From Prevotellaceae bacterium UBA6858 (lineage in GTDB: Bacteria > Bacteroidota > Bacteroidia > Bacteroidales > Bacteroidaceae): 64,000 nt of DNA. Under the pieces are notes generated by a model. That model was given only the letters and a program-made list of their open reading frames with translations, was not told the DNA's origin and ran no database searches. Location of the stretch: the NCBI GenBank assembly GCA_002451695.1, contig DKDC01000031.1:123748-187747 (forward strand), read 5' to 3'. A program made the position numbers and the translations under genes. The number at the start of each line of letters is the position of its first letter. The first letter of the stretch is position 1. Below, piece by piece: positions 15,816-24,923 of this stretch.

Positions 15816-18185
15816 ATGAATTTCTACAAAAATGCAGTGCTACTCTTGGCGGCGATAATCCCGGCAAGTGCCGCAGCACAAAACAAGGCAGAGAAAATCA
15901 CAGAAAAATCCCCATCAAGGTCGGAATACTTTTCGTGGATAAACAACACCAACGAGGGGGCAAGCGAAGAACAGACGCTCATAAACCTCGACTTTTTCCG
16001 CTGGCTCAAGGAAACCTACGGAATGCAGCTCGACATTTACGCTTTTGACGCAGGGGCGATAGACGGCGCGGGAATTTACGGCTCTACAAAACATCCGCGC
16101 TTCAAGAAACATTTTCCCAACGGCTTCGGACCTGTGGCAAAAAGTGCGGCAAGCCTTGGCACACGCCTCGGCGTATGGTGCGGGCCCGACGGCTTCGGCG
16201 ACACGGAGCAGGAGGCCAAAGAACGCATAGACATGATGGCTGGGCTTGTGGAGAACTACAATTTCGGACTTTTCAAGATGGACGGCGTTTGCGGCTACCT
16301 GCGGAGCACAAAATACGACTGCTTCGACAAAATGATGACGCGCATACGCAAGACATCGCCCGACTTCATTCTTCTTAACCACCGTCTCGACCTCGGACCG
16401 GGGACTAAGCATTCAACCACATTCCTTTTTGGCGGCGAGGAGACATACATCGACGTTTTGATGACAAACTCGATGACCGCGCCCCACCACCGCGCACAGG
16501 CCATAAGCCGCAAAACTCCCGACAACCTCACGCGCCTCACCGAAGACCACGGTGTGTGCCTGTCATCGTGCCTTGACTTTTGGGAGGACGACATCGTGCT
16601 GCAGTCGTTCGGGCGCGAACTTATCCTCGCACCCGAAATCTACGGCAATCCCTGGCTTCTGCGCGACGACGAGTTTCCGCAACTGGCATTCTACTTTAAC
16701 CTCCATCGCCAGTATGCCGACATTCTCGTAAACGGTCAGAAGCTTCCTGAAGACAAATACGGGCCGGAAGCCCTCACACGCGGCGACGGGAACACAAGGT
16801 TCATAACCCTGCGAAACCTTACGTGGAACGCCGTAACCTACCGCGTGAACCTTGGCGAGGAAGTGGGGCTTGAGCAAAACGGGAGCAAAGTAAAGGCACG
16901 CCTTTACCATCCCTACATCTACGACATGGGAAGCCATTCCTACGGTTCGACAATCGAAGTGAAAGTGCTGCCGTTCCGCGCCGCGCTGCTCAAAGTTACC
17001 AACATCAAGGAGAAAGACAAGATTGCCCTCAGCGGAATACCATATAATATTGTTAACGACTACAGCGGCAGCCCCACCGTAAAGCTGCTGGGAATGCCCG
17101 GCAAAAGCTACAAGGTTAAATTCGGCGGCAACATGAATTTCAAGTCAGCAGACATCGACGGAAAGAAAGTCAGCGCCAAAGGCGCAAGCATAAAATTCCC
17201 CGGCGAAGTTCTCAAGCAGGACTTCCACCGGCACATAGGCGGAATGAAGCCATGCGACATTCCCGGAGACGCCGCCACGCTCTACTACTCCACCTGCTAC
17301 GCCGCAGACAACAACGCCCTTGAGGCACGCTCGCTGCTCCGCTCGGGAGAGACGAAAATCCCGCAGGTCAAAGCCGCACGCGACGCTTTCTTCAACCAGA
17401 AAATATTCAGGGAGCGCGAGATTTGGGACAAGAACCTTTTTGACGGCGATTTGAAATCGGCATTCTCCGTAGCCGTAAGGTGGGGCGACCACAGGGCTGA
17501 CGGCTCTACGGCATTTTTGGTTGACATGGGCAAGCGGCAGCGTCTTGACAAAGTAACTTTAGACAGTCCCGACGAATACTCCATCACCCCATACAAGTCT
17601 GAAGAAGGCGCAAGGCTTTACGTGTCAGCCGACCTTAAAAACTGGAAAGAGATAAAGTTCTTCATCGGCACGCACGCCGAAGCCGACGTGTCAAAAGCCG
17701 GGGAGATAAGATACCTGCGTCTCGACCGCACACCGCTGCGCGTCTCGGAAGTCTCCGCCTTTGCTGACGGCAAGGAGGTTGACCGCACCGGCTGGCGCGC
17801 CTCCAACCTGTTCCGCAAATACAATGGGGCAAAGAAAGCGTGGAGCAACTCCTTCAAGCTCGACGAAATCCCCGAAAAGGCGTACCTCTGCATTGCCGTC
17901 AACGGCGAGTGCGGCGAAGACGGCGCATGGGCGGCAGTAAAAGTCGGAGGGGAATATGTCGGCTGTCCCGACCGCGCCCCCTCGTTCACCGCCAACACAT
18001 GGGAGTACCGCGTGCAGCCCGTAAACAGGAACTACACGTTCTACGTACCCCTTACCCCCGACATGAAAGGCAAGGACATAGAGGCATACGTACTCGGACT
18101 TAACGACTCCGACCTGAAACCCGAAGTGTGGCTGAGCACATACCCCATACCATTCAAGCAAAAGAAACTCACGCTCCACAAATAA
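15816..18185 (+). CDS. Secreted glycoside hydrolase, clan GH-D-like (alpha-galactosidase-like), with discoidin-type C-terminus
   Basis: 789 residues with a signal peptide cut near residue 21 (SAAAQ). The N-terminal half reads as a TIM barrel: YFSWINNTNEGASEEQTL, LDIYAFDAGAIDG, LGTRLGVWCGPDGFGD, then FKMDGVCGYL where Asp156 sits where clan D (GH27/GH36) enzymes keep the nucleophile (KxD). A beta-rich region follows, then near residues 530-660 a segment like an F5/8 type C domain (YKSEEGARLYVSADLKNWKE ends in a Trp-Lys-Glu typical of it). Substrate is not visible; alpha-galactoside or related glycan is the best guess. Its ATG lies 24 bp after a terminator and I see no clear promoter, so expression may depend on read-through. 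Confidence 0.65.
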   Translation: MNFYKNAVLLLAAIIPASAAAQNKAEKITEKSPSRSEYFSWINNTNEGASEEQTLINLDFFRWLKETYGMQLDIYAFDAGAIDGAGIYGSTKHPRFKKHFPNGFGPVAKSAASLGTRLGVWCGPDGFGDTEQEAKERIDMMAGLVENYNFGLFKMDGVCGYLRSTKYDCFDKMMTRIRKTSPDFILLNHRLDLGPGTKHSTTFLFGGEETYIDVLMTNSMTAPHHRAQAISRKTPDNLTRLTEDHGVCLSSCLDFWEDDIVLQSFGRELILAPEIYGNPWLLRDDEFPQLAFYFNLHRQYADILVNGQKLPEDKYGPEALTRGDGNTRFITLRNLTWNAVTYRVNLGEEVGLEQNGSKVKARLYHPYIYDMGSHSYGSTIEVKVLPFRAALLKVTNIKEKDKIALSGIPYNIVNDYSGSPTVKLLGMPGKSYKVKFGGNMNFKSADIDGKKVSAKGASIKFPGEVLKQDFHRHIGGMKPCDIPGDAATLYYSTCYAADNNALEARSLLRSGETKIPQVKAARDAFFNQKIFREREIWDKNLFDGDLKSAFSVAVRWGDHRADGSTAFLVDMGKRQRLDKVTLDSPDEYSITPYKSEEGARLYVSADLKNWKEIKFFIGTHAEADVSKAGEIRYLRLDRTPLRVSEVSAFADGKEVDRTGWRASNLFRKYNGAKKAWSNSFKLDEIPEKAYLCIAVNGECGEDGAWAAVKVGGEYVGCPDRAPSFTANTWEYRVQPVNRNYTFYVPLTPDMKGKDIEAYVLGLNDSDLKPEVWLSTYPIPFKQKKLTLHK

Positions 18186-18218
18186 AGAGCAGTTCCGCGC
18201 AAAGCATACGCCTCCTCC

Positions 18219-18245
18219 GCCCCCAAAGCAGAGGGGGCTCTTTTG
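18219..18245 (+). terminator. Terminator after glycosidase
   Basis: GCCCCC at 18219-18224 pairs with GGGGGC at 18233-18238, followed by TCTTTTG. The stem is short but G/C only. Confidence 0.65.
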
Positions 18246-18365
18246 TTCTTGCGCACGTATGCCCTCCGCCAGCAAAGGCGAAACACGCCGCAAAACGTAA
18301 CCCTTTGACAGCCCGCCTTTTACAATAAATTTTGTTTTTCTTGCAAGTTATTGTTTTTCAAAGGC

Positions 18366-18469
18366 TTGGAAACGTGTAAAAAAGATCTGATGTAGTCTGG
18401 ATTATATCAGACATAATTATTCCTGCATAGGACGTAGTTTTTTCCATGTCCCATGTAATTTTCCCGGCT
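18366..18469 (+). repeat. 21-bp-module intergenic element, copy D
   Basis: A changed TTGGAA flank at 18366, then units starting at 18386, 18407, 18428 and 18449. Units 1-2 give TCTGATGTA..TATATCAGA. The upstream flank TTGTTTTTCAAAGGC is shared with copies H and J. A REP-like palindrome follows at 18487. Confidence 0.85.
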
Positions 18470-18486
18470 TTGGCTTTGCACCATTT

Positions 18487-18514
18487 GCAGGGGCGTATGG
18501 CATACGCCCTGTAC
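18487..18514 (+). repeat. REP-like palindrome
   Basis: GGGCGTATGGCATACGCCC forms an almost perfect hairpin with GCAG and CTGTAC at its sides. Confidence 0.75.
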
Positions 18515-18649
18515 ACCGCCGCGCAAACCACGCCGCAAACGTGTCCGCAAAATCCGTATGCACGCTTTGCAACCTCCAAATGGCTTTTCTTTTTTATGCC
18601 GTGGCAACGCCCCGGATGCGCGTTGCGGGATATTTTTCATTGATATTTG

Positions 18650-18679
18650 TTTGCATTTGCCACGATAATGTTACCTTTG
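18650..18679 (+). promoter_or_regulatory. tkt promoter
   Basis: TTTG at 18650-18653 and TACCTTTG at 18672-18679, spaced 18 bp, 22 bp before the tkt ATG. Confidence 0.6.
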
Positions 18680-18701
18680 TACTTGAATTTATCGACTTGT
18701 G

Positions 18702-20759
18702 ATGAACAATACTGATAGTTTGAGGGCATACACCGCCCTCCATTCCAAAGAAACCCTTAACAAAGCCGCAGACAACATAAGAATGCTGACTGCGGCAATG
18801 GTTGAACGCGCAAATTCGGGGCATCCGGGTGGGGCAATGGGAGGAGCAGACTTCATAAACGTGCTCTTCTCGGAGTTTATGGTTTACGACCCCGACGAGC
18901 CTATGTGGAAATGCCGCGACAGGTTTTTCCTCGACCCGGGACACGAAAGCGCAATGCTCTATTCCACCCTCATGCTCACGGGACGCTTCACCATGGACGA
19001 GCTGAAGCAGTTCCGCCAGTGGCAGTCGCCCACACCGGGACATCCCGAAGTGAACCAGGCAAGAGGCATCGAGAACACTTCAGGCCCGCTTGGACAAGGG
19101 CACACCTTTGCCGTTGGTGCGGCAATAGCGGCGAAGTTCCTTGCAGCGCATACGGGCAACAAATCGTTTGAAAAAGAGAAAATCTACACATACATCTCTG
19201 ACGGCGGCATACAGGAGGAGATTTCACAGGGAGCGGGAAGGCTCGCCGGCTATCTCGGCCTTGACAACCTTGTGATGTTCTACGACTCAAACGGCATACA
19301 GCTTTCCACCGCGTGCAAGGACGTGAGCGCGGAAGACACGGCTATGAAATACCGCGCATGGAACTGGAACGTGCTCGAAATAGACGGCAACGACTGCGAG
19401 GCCATTCGCGGGGCGTTGCTCGCCGCACACGAGGAACACAACCGCCCCACCCTGATAATCGGCAAATGCGTAATGGGCAAGGGCTGCCTGCGTGCCGACG
19501 GCTCGTCATACGAGAACGACTGCGGCACACACGGATGCGCCCTCGGGGCTGGAGCATACGAAAACACCATAAAGAACCTTGGCGGCGACCCGGCGAACCC
19601 GTTTGTAGTTTGGAAAGAAACCGAAACGCTCTATGCCGAACGCAAGCTCGAGCTGAAGGAACTTGTGGCACAACGCCGCAAGGAAGAGGACGAATGGGCT
19701 GCGGCAAATCCAGAAAAGGCAAAGAAGCTCGACGACTGGTTCGCAAACCGTATGCCCGAAATGGATTGGGAAACAATTGAGCAAAAGCCAGGGAAAGCCA
19801 CACGCGTTGGTTCGCAGATTGTACTCACGCGCCTCGCCGAAAGGGTTGAGAATATGGTATGCTCGTCAGCAGATCTCTGCAATTCCGACAAGACCGACGG
19901 CTTCCTTAAAAAGACCCACGAGATACACAACGGCGACTTCACCGGAAACTTCCTGCAAGCCGGCGTGAGCGAACTGACAATGGCGTGTACGCTTATGGGC
20001 ATGACGCTCCACGGAGGCGTGATAACCGCAATGGGAACGTTCTTCGTGTTCTCCGACTACATGAAACCCGCAATAAGAATGGCGGCGCTCATGGAGCTGC
20101 CTGTGAAATTCGTGTGGAGCCACGACGCTTTCCGCGTGGGTGAGGACGGTCCGACCCACCAGCCTGTTGAACAGGAGGCGCAAATACGCCTGCTCGAAAA
20201 ACTGAAGAACCACAGCGGCAAAAACTCGCTGCTCGTGCTGCGTCCCGCCGATGTGAACGAGACGACTGTGTGCTGGCGTATGGCTATGGAGAACTCACAA
20301 ACCCCCACAGCGCTTATTTTCTCGCGCCAAGCCGTGGCCAACCTTCCGGAAAGCACAGACTACGCCCTGGCTGCAAAGGGTGCATATGTCGTTAAAAGCG
20401 TGGAAAACCCGGCGTGCCATGCCATAGCGTCCGGATCGGAGGTGTCAACGCTCATGGAGGCTTCGGAAATTCTGGAGAAGGAAGGAATTGGCATCAACAT
20501 CATAAGCTGCCCGAGCGAGGGTCTTTTCAAGACACAGAGCAAGGAATACCGCGAAAGCGTGCTGCCCACAGGCGCAAAGGCATACGGTCTGACTGCCGGT
20601 CTGCCCGTAACACTTGAAAGCCTCGTGGGAATAAACGGACACGTACACGGACTTGACAGTTTCGGACAAAGCGCGCCATACAAAGTGCTTGACAGGAAAT
20701 TCGGATTTACTCCCGAATTTGTGGCGGAAGACATTAAGAAATACATCTCTGGCAAATGA
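18702..20759 (+). CDS. tkt: Transketolase
   Basis: 685 residues from the ATG at 18702; a GTG directly before it is in frame and cannot be excluded. Transfers two-carbon ketol units in the non-oxidative pentose phosphate pathway using thiamine diphosphate. ERANSGHPGGAMGGAD near residue 36 and GPLGQGHTFAVGAAIAAKF near 128 are signatures. The ThDP motif begins YISDGGIQEEISQG near 165. The C-terminal half contains HDAFRVGEDGPTHQPVEQ near residue 470. It overlaps rpiB by 4 bp (ATGA), coupling two pentose-phosphate steps. Confidence 0.97.
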   Translation: MNNTDSLRAYTALHSKETLNKAADNIRMLTAAMVERANSGHPGGAMGGADFINVLFSEFMVYDPDEPMWKCRDRFFLDPGHESAMLYSTLMLTGRFTMDELKQFRQWQSPTPGHPEVNQARGIENTSGPLGQGHTFAVGAAIAAKFLAAHTGNKSFEKEKIYTYISDGGIQEEISQGAGRLAGYLGLDNLVMFYDSNGIQLSTACKDVSAEDTAMKYRAWNWNVLEIDGNDCEAIRGALLAAHEEHNRPTLIIGKCVMGKGCLRADGSSYENDCGTHGCALGAGAYENTIKNLGGDPANPFVVWKETETLYAERKLELKELVAQRRKEEDEWAAANPEKAKKLDDWFANRMPEMDWETIEQKPGKATRVGSQIVLTRLAERVENMVCSSADLCNSDKTDGFLKKTHEIHNGDFTGNFLQAGVSELTMACTLMGMTLHGGVITAMGTFFVFSDYMKPAIRMAALMELPVKFVWSHDAFRVGEDGPTHQPVEQEAQIRLLEKLKNHSGKNSLLVLRPADVNETTVCWRMAMENSQTPTALIFSRQAVANLPESTDYALAAKGAYVVKSVENPACHAIASGSEVSTLMEASEILEKEGIGINIISCPSEGLFKTQSKEYRESVLPTGAKAYGLTAGLPVTLESLVGINGHVHGLDSFGQSAPYKVLDRKFGFTPEFVAEDIKKYISGK

Positions 20760-21205
20760 GCAACGAAAAGAATATAATAGGTCTGGCTTCCGACCACGCT
20801 GGTTTCCTGATGAAGCAATACGTAAAGGAATATCTCGCCGCACGCGGATATGAAAGTGAGGACTACGGATGTTTCAACGAGGATTCGTGCGATTATCCCG
20901 ACTATGCCCACAAACTTGGCGGCGCAATCGACAGCGGAAGCATTGCCACAGGAATAGCCATCTGCGGCACAGGACAGGGAATGGCAATCTCGCTCAACAA
21001 ACATCCCCATGTGAGGGCCGCGCTATGCTGGTCGCCCGAAATTGCACATATGGCGCGTCTGCACAACAACGCAAACGTACTTGTGATGGCGGGACGCTAT
21101 GTTTCCGAAGAGGAGGCAAAATCCATCATGGACGAGTTTTTCGGCACGGCATTTGAAGGCGGGCGGCACGAACGCCGCGTGGCGAAAATTCCGCTTGGCA
21201 AGTAA
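20756..21205 (+). CDS. rpiB: Ribose 5-phosphate isomerase B
   Basis: 149 residues. Interconverts ribose 5-phosphate and ribulose 5-phosphate. LASDHAGFLMKQYVKEYL at the N-terminus, DYPDYAHKLG near residue 40 and GIAICGTGQGMAISLNKHP near 65 (catalytic Cys) define the RpiB/LacAB family. Start overlaps the tkt stop as ATGA. With tkt it supplies both ends of the pentose exchange. An inverted repeat 12 bp after the stop serves as terminator. Confidence 0.96.
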   Translation: MSNEKNIIGLASDHAGFLMKQYVKEYLAARGYESEDYGCFNEDSCDYPDYAHKLGGAIDSGSIATGIAICGTGQGMAISLNKHPHVRAALCWSPEIAHMARLHNNANVLVMAGRYVSEEEAKSIMDEFFGTAFEGGRHERRVAKIPLGK

Positions 21206-21217
21206 TATTACATACAT

Positions 21218-21265
21218 AACGAAGTACTGATGCATACCTATGTTTGCATCCGTACTTCGTTTATA
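21218..21265. terminator. Inverted-repeat terminator between convergent genes
   Basis: AACGAAGTAC at 21218-21227 pairs with GTACTTCGTT at 21252-21261, extended inward by GATGCA/TGCATC. It lies after rpiB and may also stop transcripts from the minus-strand ABC gene. Confidence 0.75.
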
Positions 21266-21304
21266 TACCATTTTCTTATTACGCAGGTTCGGGCGGTGGC
21301 ATTC

Positions 21305-21329
21305 ACGGCGTATGCTATACGCCCCTACA
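21305..21329 (-). repeat. REP-like palindrome
   Basis: ACGGCGTATGCTATACGCCC followed by CTACA. Right arm intact, left arm with one change. It lies on the unit-4 side of copy E. Confidence 0.7.
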
Positions 21330-21345
21330 AATCCCGCAAAACCAA

Positions 21346-21450
21346 AGCCGCGAAAACTACATTTGATGTAAGAAAAACTACATAGGACGTTGGAAAAATT
21401 ATATCAGATATAATTCAAACTACATCAGACCTTTTTTCGCCGTTTACAAA
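21346..21450 (-). repeat. 21-bp-module intergenic element, copy E
   Basis: Minus-strand reading: units 21409-21429, 21388-21408, 21367-21387 and 21346-21366. Unit 2 makes TTATATCAGATATAA, a strong dyad. The TTGCAA flank is changed to TTTACAAA. The next 200 bp to the ABC gene hold nothing recognisable. Confidence 0.85.
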
Positions 21451-21647
21451 CACATGAAAGACAAATCGTTATAGCAGATACAACTTATCTAAGCATTACT
21501 CTGCAAGCCAATGCTTTACGCAATTTTTGCCGTTACTGCTGTTTATTCGGGAAAAAGCCGGTTGCACGGATATGCAATGAGGACACCGGGCATTTCGGCT
21601 TTTATAATTTCTTACCCCAAACAGAAGTGTTTATTTGCAGCAGCCGG

Positions 21648-22556
21648 TCAACGCCCTCCGACCGTTTTCAGGAATATGTCGTTCATGGAAGGGAACTGCT
21701 CCGCAAAGCAAGTCAGCTCTCCGAAGCCCGCAAGTTCCGACGCAAGCGCGGAATTGGACACACCGTCTTTTTTTGAAACGGTTAATTTTGTCCCGCCCCT
21801 GTCCGTTGCGCTTGAAAGCACAGAATACATCTTGCTTTCGGGCAGCACAACCGCGCCCTCGTATGAAACCGAATACAATCCCTCGCGGAACTTTCTGCGC
21901 ACTTCCTCCACATTGCCGTCAAGCACAACATGGGACTTGTCTATTATTGCAAAGTAATCGCAAACTTCCTCCACGCTCTCCATATTGTGCGTTGAATATA
22001 TAATCGTGTGTCCTTGGTCGCGCAGTTCGAGCATTTCCTTTTTGAGCAATTCCGCATTCACAGGGTCAAATCCGCTGAAAGGCTCGTCGAAAATCAAAAG
22101 CTGCGGCTCGTGGACTACAGTTATCACAAACTGCACCTTCTGCTGCATTCCCTTTGACAGCTCCTCAAGTTTTCTGTCCCACCACGAAAGTATGCCGAGC
22201 TTCTCAAACCATTTCTTCAGCCTTGCCTGTGCCTCGCGCCGCGAAAGCCCTTTGAGCATGGCGAGATACGTTGCCTGTTCTCCGACCTTCATCTTCCGGT
22301 AAAGTCCGCGCTCTTCGGGCAAATATCCTATAAGGGCAACATCTTCGGCAGTCATTTCATGTCCGTCGAAAACTATCCGCCCGCTGTCAGGGGCTGTTAT
22401 GCGGTTAATTATCCTTATGAGCGTGGTTTTGCCAGCCCCGTTCCTGCCGAGCAATCCGAATATCCCGCCTTCCGGCACGTTTATGCTTACATCGTCAAGG
22501 GCCGTGTGGTTTGAGAAACGCTTCACCACGTTGCGCACTTCGAGAAAATGATTCAT
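21648..22556 (-). CDS. ABC transporter ATP-binding protein, ABC-2 type, without adjacent permease
   Basis: 302 residues. Walker A GRNGAGKTTLI near residue 38, signature LSKGMQQKV near residue 133, Walker B LLIFDEPFSG near 152, and the switch His in YSTHNMESVEE near 190. The C-terminal 80 residues form the extra domain common to NatA-like ATPases of ABC-2 exporters. These ATPases drive export through a separate permease, normally the next gene. Downstream here there is only non-coding DNA, the repeat copy E and the convergent rpiB, so the partner must be elsewhere or lost. Upstream, the lipoprotein gene diverges. Confidence 0.85.
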   Translation of the reverse strand: MNHFLEVRNVVKRFSNHTALDDVSINVPEGGIFGLLGRNGAGKTTLIRIINRITAPDSGRIVFDGHEMTAEDVALIGYLPEERGLYRKMKVGEQATYLAMLKGLSRREAQARLKKWFEKLGILSWWDRKLEELSKGMQQKVQFVITVVHEPQLLIFDEPFSGFDPVNAELLKKEMLELRDQGHTIIYSTHNMESVEEVCDYFAIIDKSHVVLDGNVEEVRRKFREGLYSVSYEGAVVLPESKMYSVLSSATDRGGTKLTVSKKDGVSNSALASELAGFGELTCFAEQFPSMNDIFLKTVGGR

Positions 22557-22687
22557 TGGCTTCGCTGTCTGTTTGCTGCAAATTTATAAAAAACGCGCCA
22601 AATGCTTGGCAAGCCGCGAAGTTTCGGCACAAAATAGTGATTATTTGCGCCCGAAATTTGTATTTTCGCAAACAAAACCTCTCGGAA

Positions 22688-23251
22688 ATGAAAAAAAGCA
22701 GACTGGCCGCCATTTTCGCGGCGGCGCTGGCGCTGTGCGCCTGCGGAGAAAAGAATAAGAATGTGGCAAGCGTCGCCCCCGCAGAACCGGAAACAAAAAG
22801 CGGAATGCAGGAAATAATTAAAGATGCCGCGCGCAAAACCTGCGACACCCTGGAATGGGGAGGCGCAAAAACGCTTGTGAAAATCAGCCGCACACCCGAC
22901 AATGACGGACAAACGGTTACTGACGAGGACAACATCAGGTACGTTGACAATGTTGTAAACCTCAGAATAATCTCAGGCGGAAACGTAATCGTTGACAAAG
23001 AAATACGGAAATCAATGTTCCGTGACCACATGAGCGCAAAATCCTATGCGAAATACGTACTCGAGTGGATAGTATATAACAAAACGGAAAGCGGCAACTT
23101 GGTGTTCTCCGCAAGCGTGGCAAACCCTGCGCAGGAAGACGAATTCCTGTCGTTCGCAGTCGCCGTGTCGCCAAGCGGCGGCATAAGCGTCTCAAAAGAG
23201 GAAAATCCCGTCATGACTTCTTCCGAAGACATACATACCGACTACGAATAA
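22688..23251 (+). CDS. DUF4738-like lipoprotein
   Basis: 187 residues from the ATG at 22688; the frame is open 59 codons further upstream, but the internal Met gives a clean lipoprotein signal (KKSRLAAIFAAALALCACG, lipobox LCAC or ALCA-C). After the Cys comes a short Lys/Asn/Pro-rich spacer, then one compact domain with many beta strands. The composition fits the Bacteroidetes DUF4738 family, function unknown. A TATTTTCG box at 22661-22668, 19 bp before the ATG, could be the -7 element. Diverges from the ABC ATPase gene. Confidence 0.75.
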   Translation: MKKSRLAAIFAAALALCACGEKNKNVASVAPAEPETKSGMQEIIKDAARKTCDTLEWGGAKTLVKISRTPDNDGQTVTDEDNIRYVDNVVNLRIISGGNVIVDKEIRKSMFRDHMSAKSYAKYVLEWIVYNKTESGNLVFSASVANPAQEDEFLSFAVAVSPSGGISVSKEENPVMTSSEDIHTDYE

Positions 23252-23305
23252 GCAATGCCGCAGATGACAAACCCAACAATAATATATAGCAAAACTATAT
23301 GCTGA

Positions 23306-23389
23306 AATAAGAAAAACCATGTCCTATGTAGGGAAAATTATATCAGACATAATTAAAACTACATCAGACATATTTTTCGACCTTTGCAA
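23306..23389 (-). repeat. 21-bp-module intergenic element, copy F (three units, no REP)
   Basis: Units 23348-23368, 23327-23347 and 23306-23326 on the minus strand; unit 4 is missing. TTGCAA flank at 23384-23389. The sequence between unit 1 and TTGCAA has diverged from the usual A/T-run. From 23390 to the tRNA nothing else is recognised. Confidence 0.8.
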
Positions 23390-23597
23390 CGTACTGAAAA
23401 CCAAAACGATACGAAAATATACAAAATACGCGGAATTTGTTGAAAACCAGCGGTTTGCCAAAAAATCGGCAAGCCGGGAAAAAAATGTTGCTTTTGGCGC
23501 ATTCATTACAGGGAGTGCTATCAATTAACCGTCATATCTCCCTTATCGCGTAATATAGACCACAACGCATTATAAGGACACTCCCCGCCTTTTGCCT

Positions 23598-23674
23598 TGG
23601 TGACCTCGGCGGGACTCAAACCCGCGACACTCAGAACCGGAATCTGATGCTCTATTCAACTGAGCTACGAGGCC
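23598..23674 (-). tRNA. tRNA-Arg (anticodon CCG)
   Basis: 77 nt on the minus strand. Acceptor GGCCTCG pairs with CGAGGTC, with one G-T pair. The D arm contains AGCTCAGTTGAATAGAGC. The anticodon stem TCAGA/TCTGA encloses loop TTCCGGT, anticodon CCG. The T arm is CGCGGGTTTGAGTCCCGC-like. The CCA end is encoded. Reads the Arg codon CGG. Confidence 0.95.
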
Positions 23675-23703
23675 GTTGCTGCACGCTTGGCGCAAACACA
23701 CTG

Positions 23704-23711
23704 CAAAATTA
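23704..23711 (-). promoter_or_regulatory. -7 box for tRNA-Arg
   Basis: TAATTTTG on the minus strand, 29 bp before the tRNA 5' end. Confidence 0.5.
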
Positions 23712-23778
23712 ACCACAACGCCTTTAACCACCAAATTATTTAGCCGCCAAAAGTCCCTTACAATAGGAAGAAAAGCCG

Positions 23779-23786
23779 TAATTTTG
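23779..23786 (+). promoter_or_regulatory. -7 box for mnmA
   Basis: TAATTTTG, matching TAnnTTTG, 29 bp before the mnmA ATG. Confidence 0.55.
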
Positions 23787-23815
23787 CGATGCAAACGTAA
23801 AACAAGGAGTTAGTA

Positions 23816-24919
23816 ATGGCAAAAATCGCGGCATTGTTATCCGGCGGAGTTGACAGTTCCGTTTCAGTTTACCTGTTGAAGGAGCAAGGTTTCACCCCCG
23901 ACCTGTACTATATCAAAATAGCCAGCGATAATTCCGAGAATTGGGACTGCTCCGAGGAGGAGGACTGGGAAATGGCGAACCTTGTGGCGAGGAAATACGG
24001 CTGCAAGCTCGACAAAATAGACCTCCACCGCGAATATTGGGACAACGTTGTGGGATATTCCGTTGAGAGGCTGCGCAAAGGGCTTACGCCCAACCCGGAC
24101 GTGATGTGCAACAGGCTGATTAAGTTCGGGGCTTTCTATGATAAAATAGGACACAACTACGACTTCATCGCCACCGGGCATTACGCCTCAACCGAGAAAG
24201 ACGAAAACGGCAACGTATGGCTGACAACAAGTCCCGACCCTGTGAAAGACCAGACCGACTTTCTCGCGCAGCTCGACAACTTGCAGGTTTCCCACGCCAT
24301 GTTTCCCATAGGCAAACTGATGAAAGAGGATGTAAGGCGCATTGCCGCCGAACAGGACATACCCTCCGCCAAAAGGAAAGACAGCCAGGGCATCTGCTTC
24401 CTTGGGAAAATAGACTACAACGAACTTGTGCGCCGTTACCTTGGCGAAAAGGAAGGGCTTATCATAGACCGCCAGACAGGCAACATTCTCGGGCGGCACA
24501 AAGGTTACTGGTTTCACACGATAGGCCAGCGCAAAGGTTTGGGGCTTGCAGGAGGTCCGTGGTATGTTGTGGGCAAGGACATACGCAGGAACATCGTTTA
24601 CGTGAGCCGTGGTTTCCAAACCCCGGACGCTTACGGCAAGGAATTCCGCATTGCCGAGCCGCATTTAATAACCCTCAACCCCTTTGAAAAAGACGGCGAA
24701 TACGACATATCGTTCAAAATACGCCACACGCCAATCGTAATCCCCGCCACACTGCAAAAAAGCGGCGAAGACTACAAGGTGGTCTCCTCCCACTCCGTGC
24801 AAGGCATCGCGCCGGGGCAGTTTGCCGTCATTTACGACAAAGACTTCCACCGCTGCATAGGAAGCGGCGAAATTGCGGGCGACTGCATCTCCGCCAAAAA
24901 CAGGCAGCAAGCAATATAG
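23816..24919 (+). CDS. mnmA: tRNA-specific 2-thiouridylase MnmA
   Basis: 367 residues. Adenylates U34 of tRNA-Lys, -Glu and -Gln and inserts sulfur at position 2. The PP-loop SGGVDSSVSVYLL is at residues 9-21. One catalytic Cys lies in PNPDVMCNRLIKFG near residue 100 and the second in DSQGICFLGKIDY near 197. ATGHYAS near 120 and GLAGGPWYVVGKD near 243 are further family landmarks. menG begins 4 bp after the stop, so mnmA-menG-aroE form one transcript, an unrelated set of housekeeping steps. Confidence 0.97.
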   Translation: MAKIAALLSGGVDSSVSVYLLKEQGFTPDLYYIKIASDNSENWDCSEEEDWEMANLVARKYGCKLDKIDLHREYWDNVVGYSVERLRKGLTPNPDVMCNRLIKFGAFYDKIGHNYDFIATGHYASTEKDENGNVWLTTSPDPVKDQTDFLAQLDNLQVSHAMFPIGKLMKEDVRRIAAEQDIPSAKRKDSQGICFLGKIDYNELVRRYLGEKEGLIIDRQTGNILGRHKGYWFHTIGQRKGLGLAGGPWYVVGKDIRRNIVYVSRGFQTPDAYGKEFRIAEPHLITLNPFEKDGEYDISFKIRHTPIVIPATLQKSGEDYKVVSSHSVQGIAPGQFAVIYDKDFHRCIGSGEIAGDCISAKNRQQAI

Positions 24920-24923
24920 AACT

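Noticed and set aside
23570..23794. 74-codon frame overlapping the tRNA
   Set aside because: It is the tRNA-Arg gene and its flanks.
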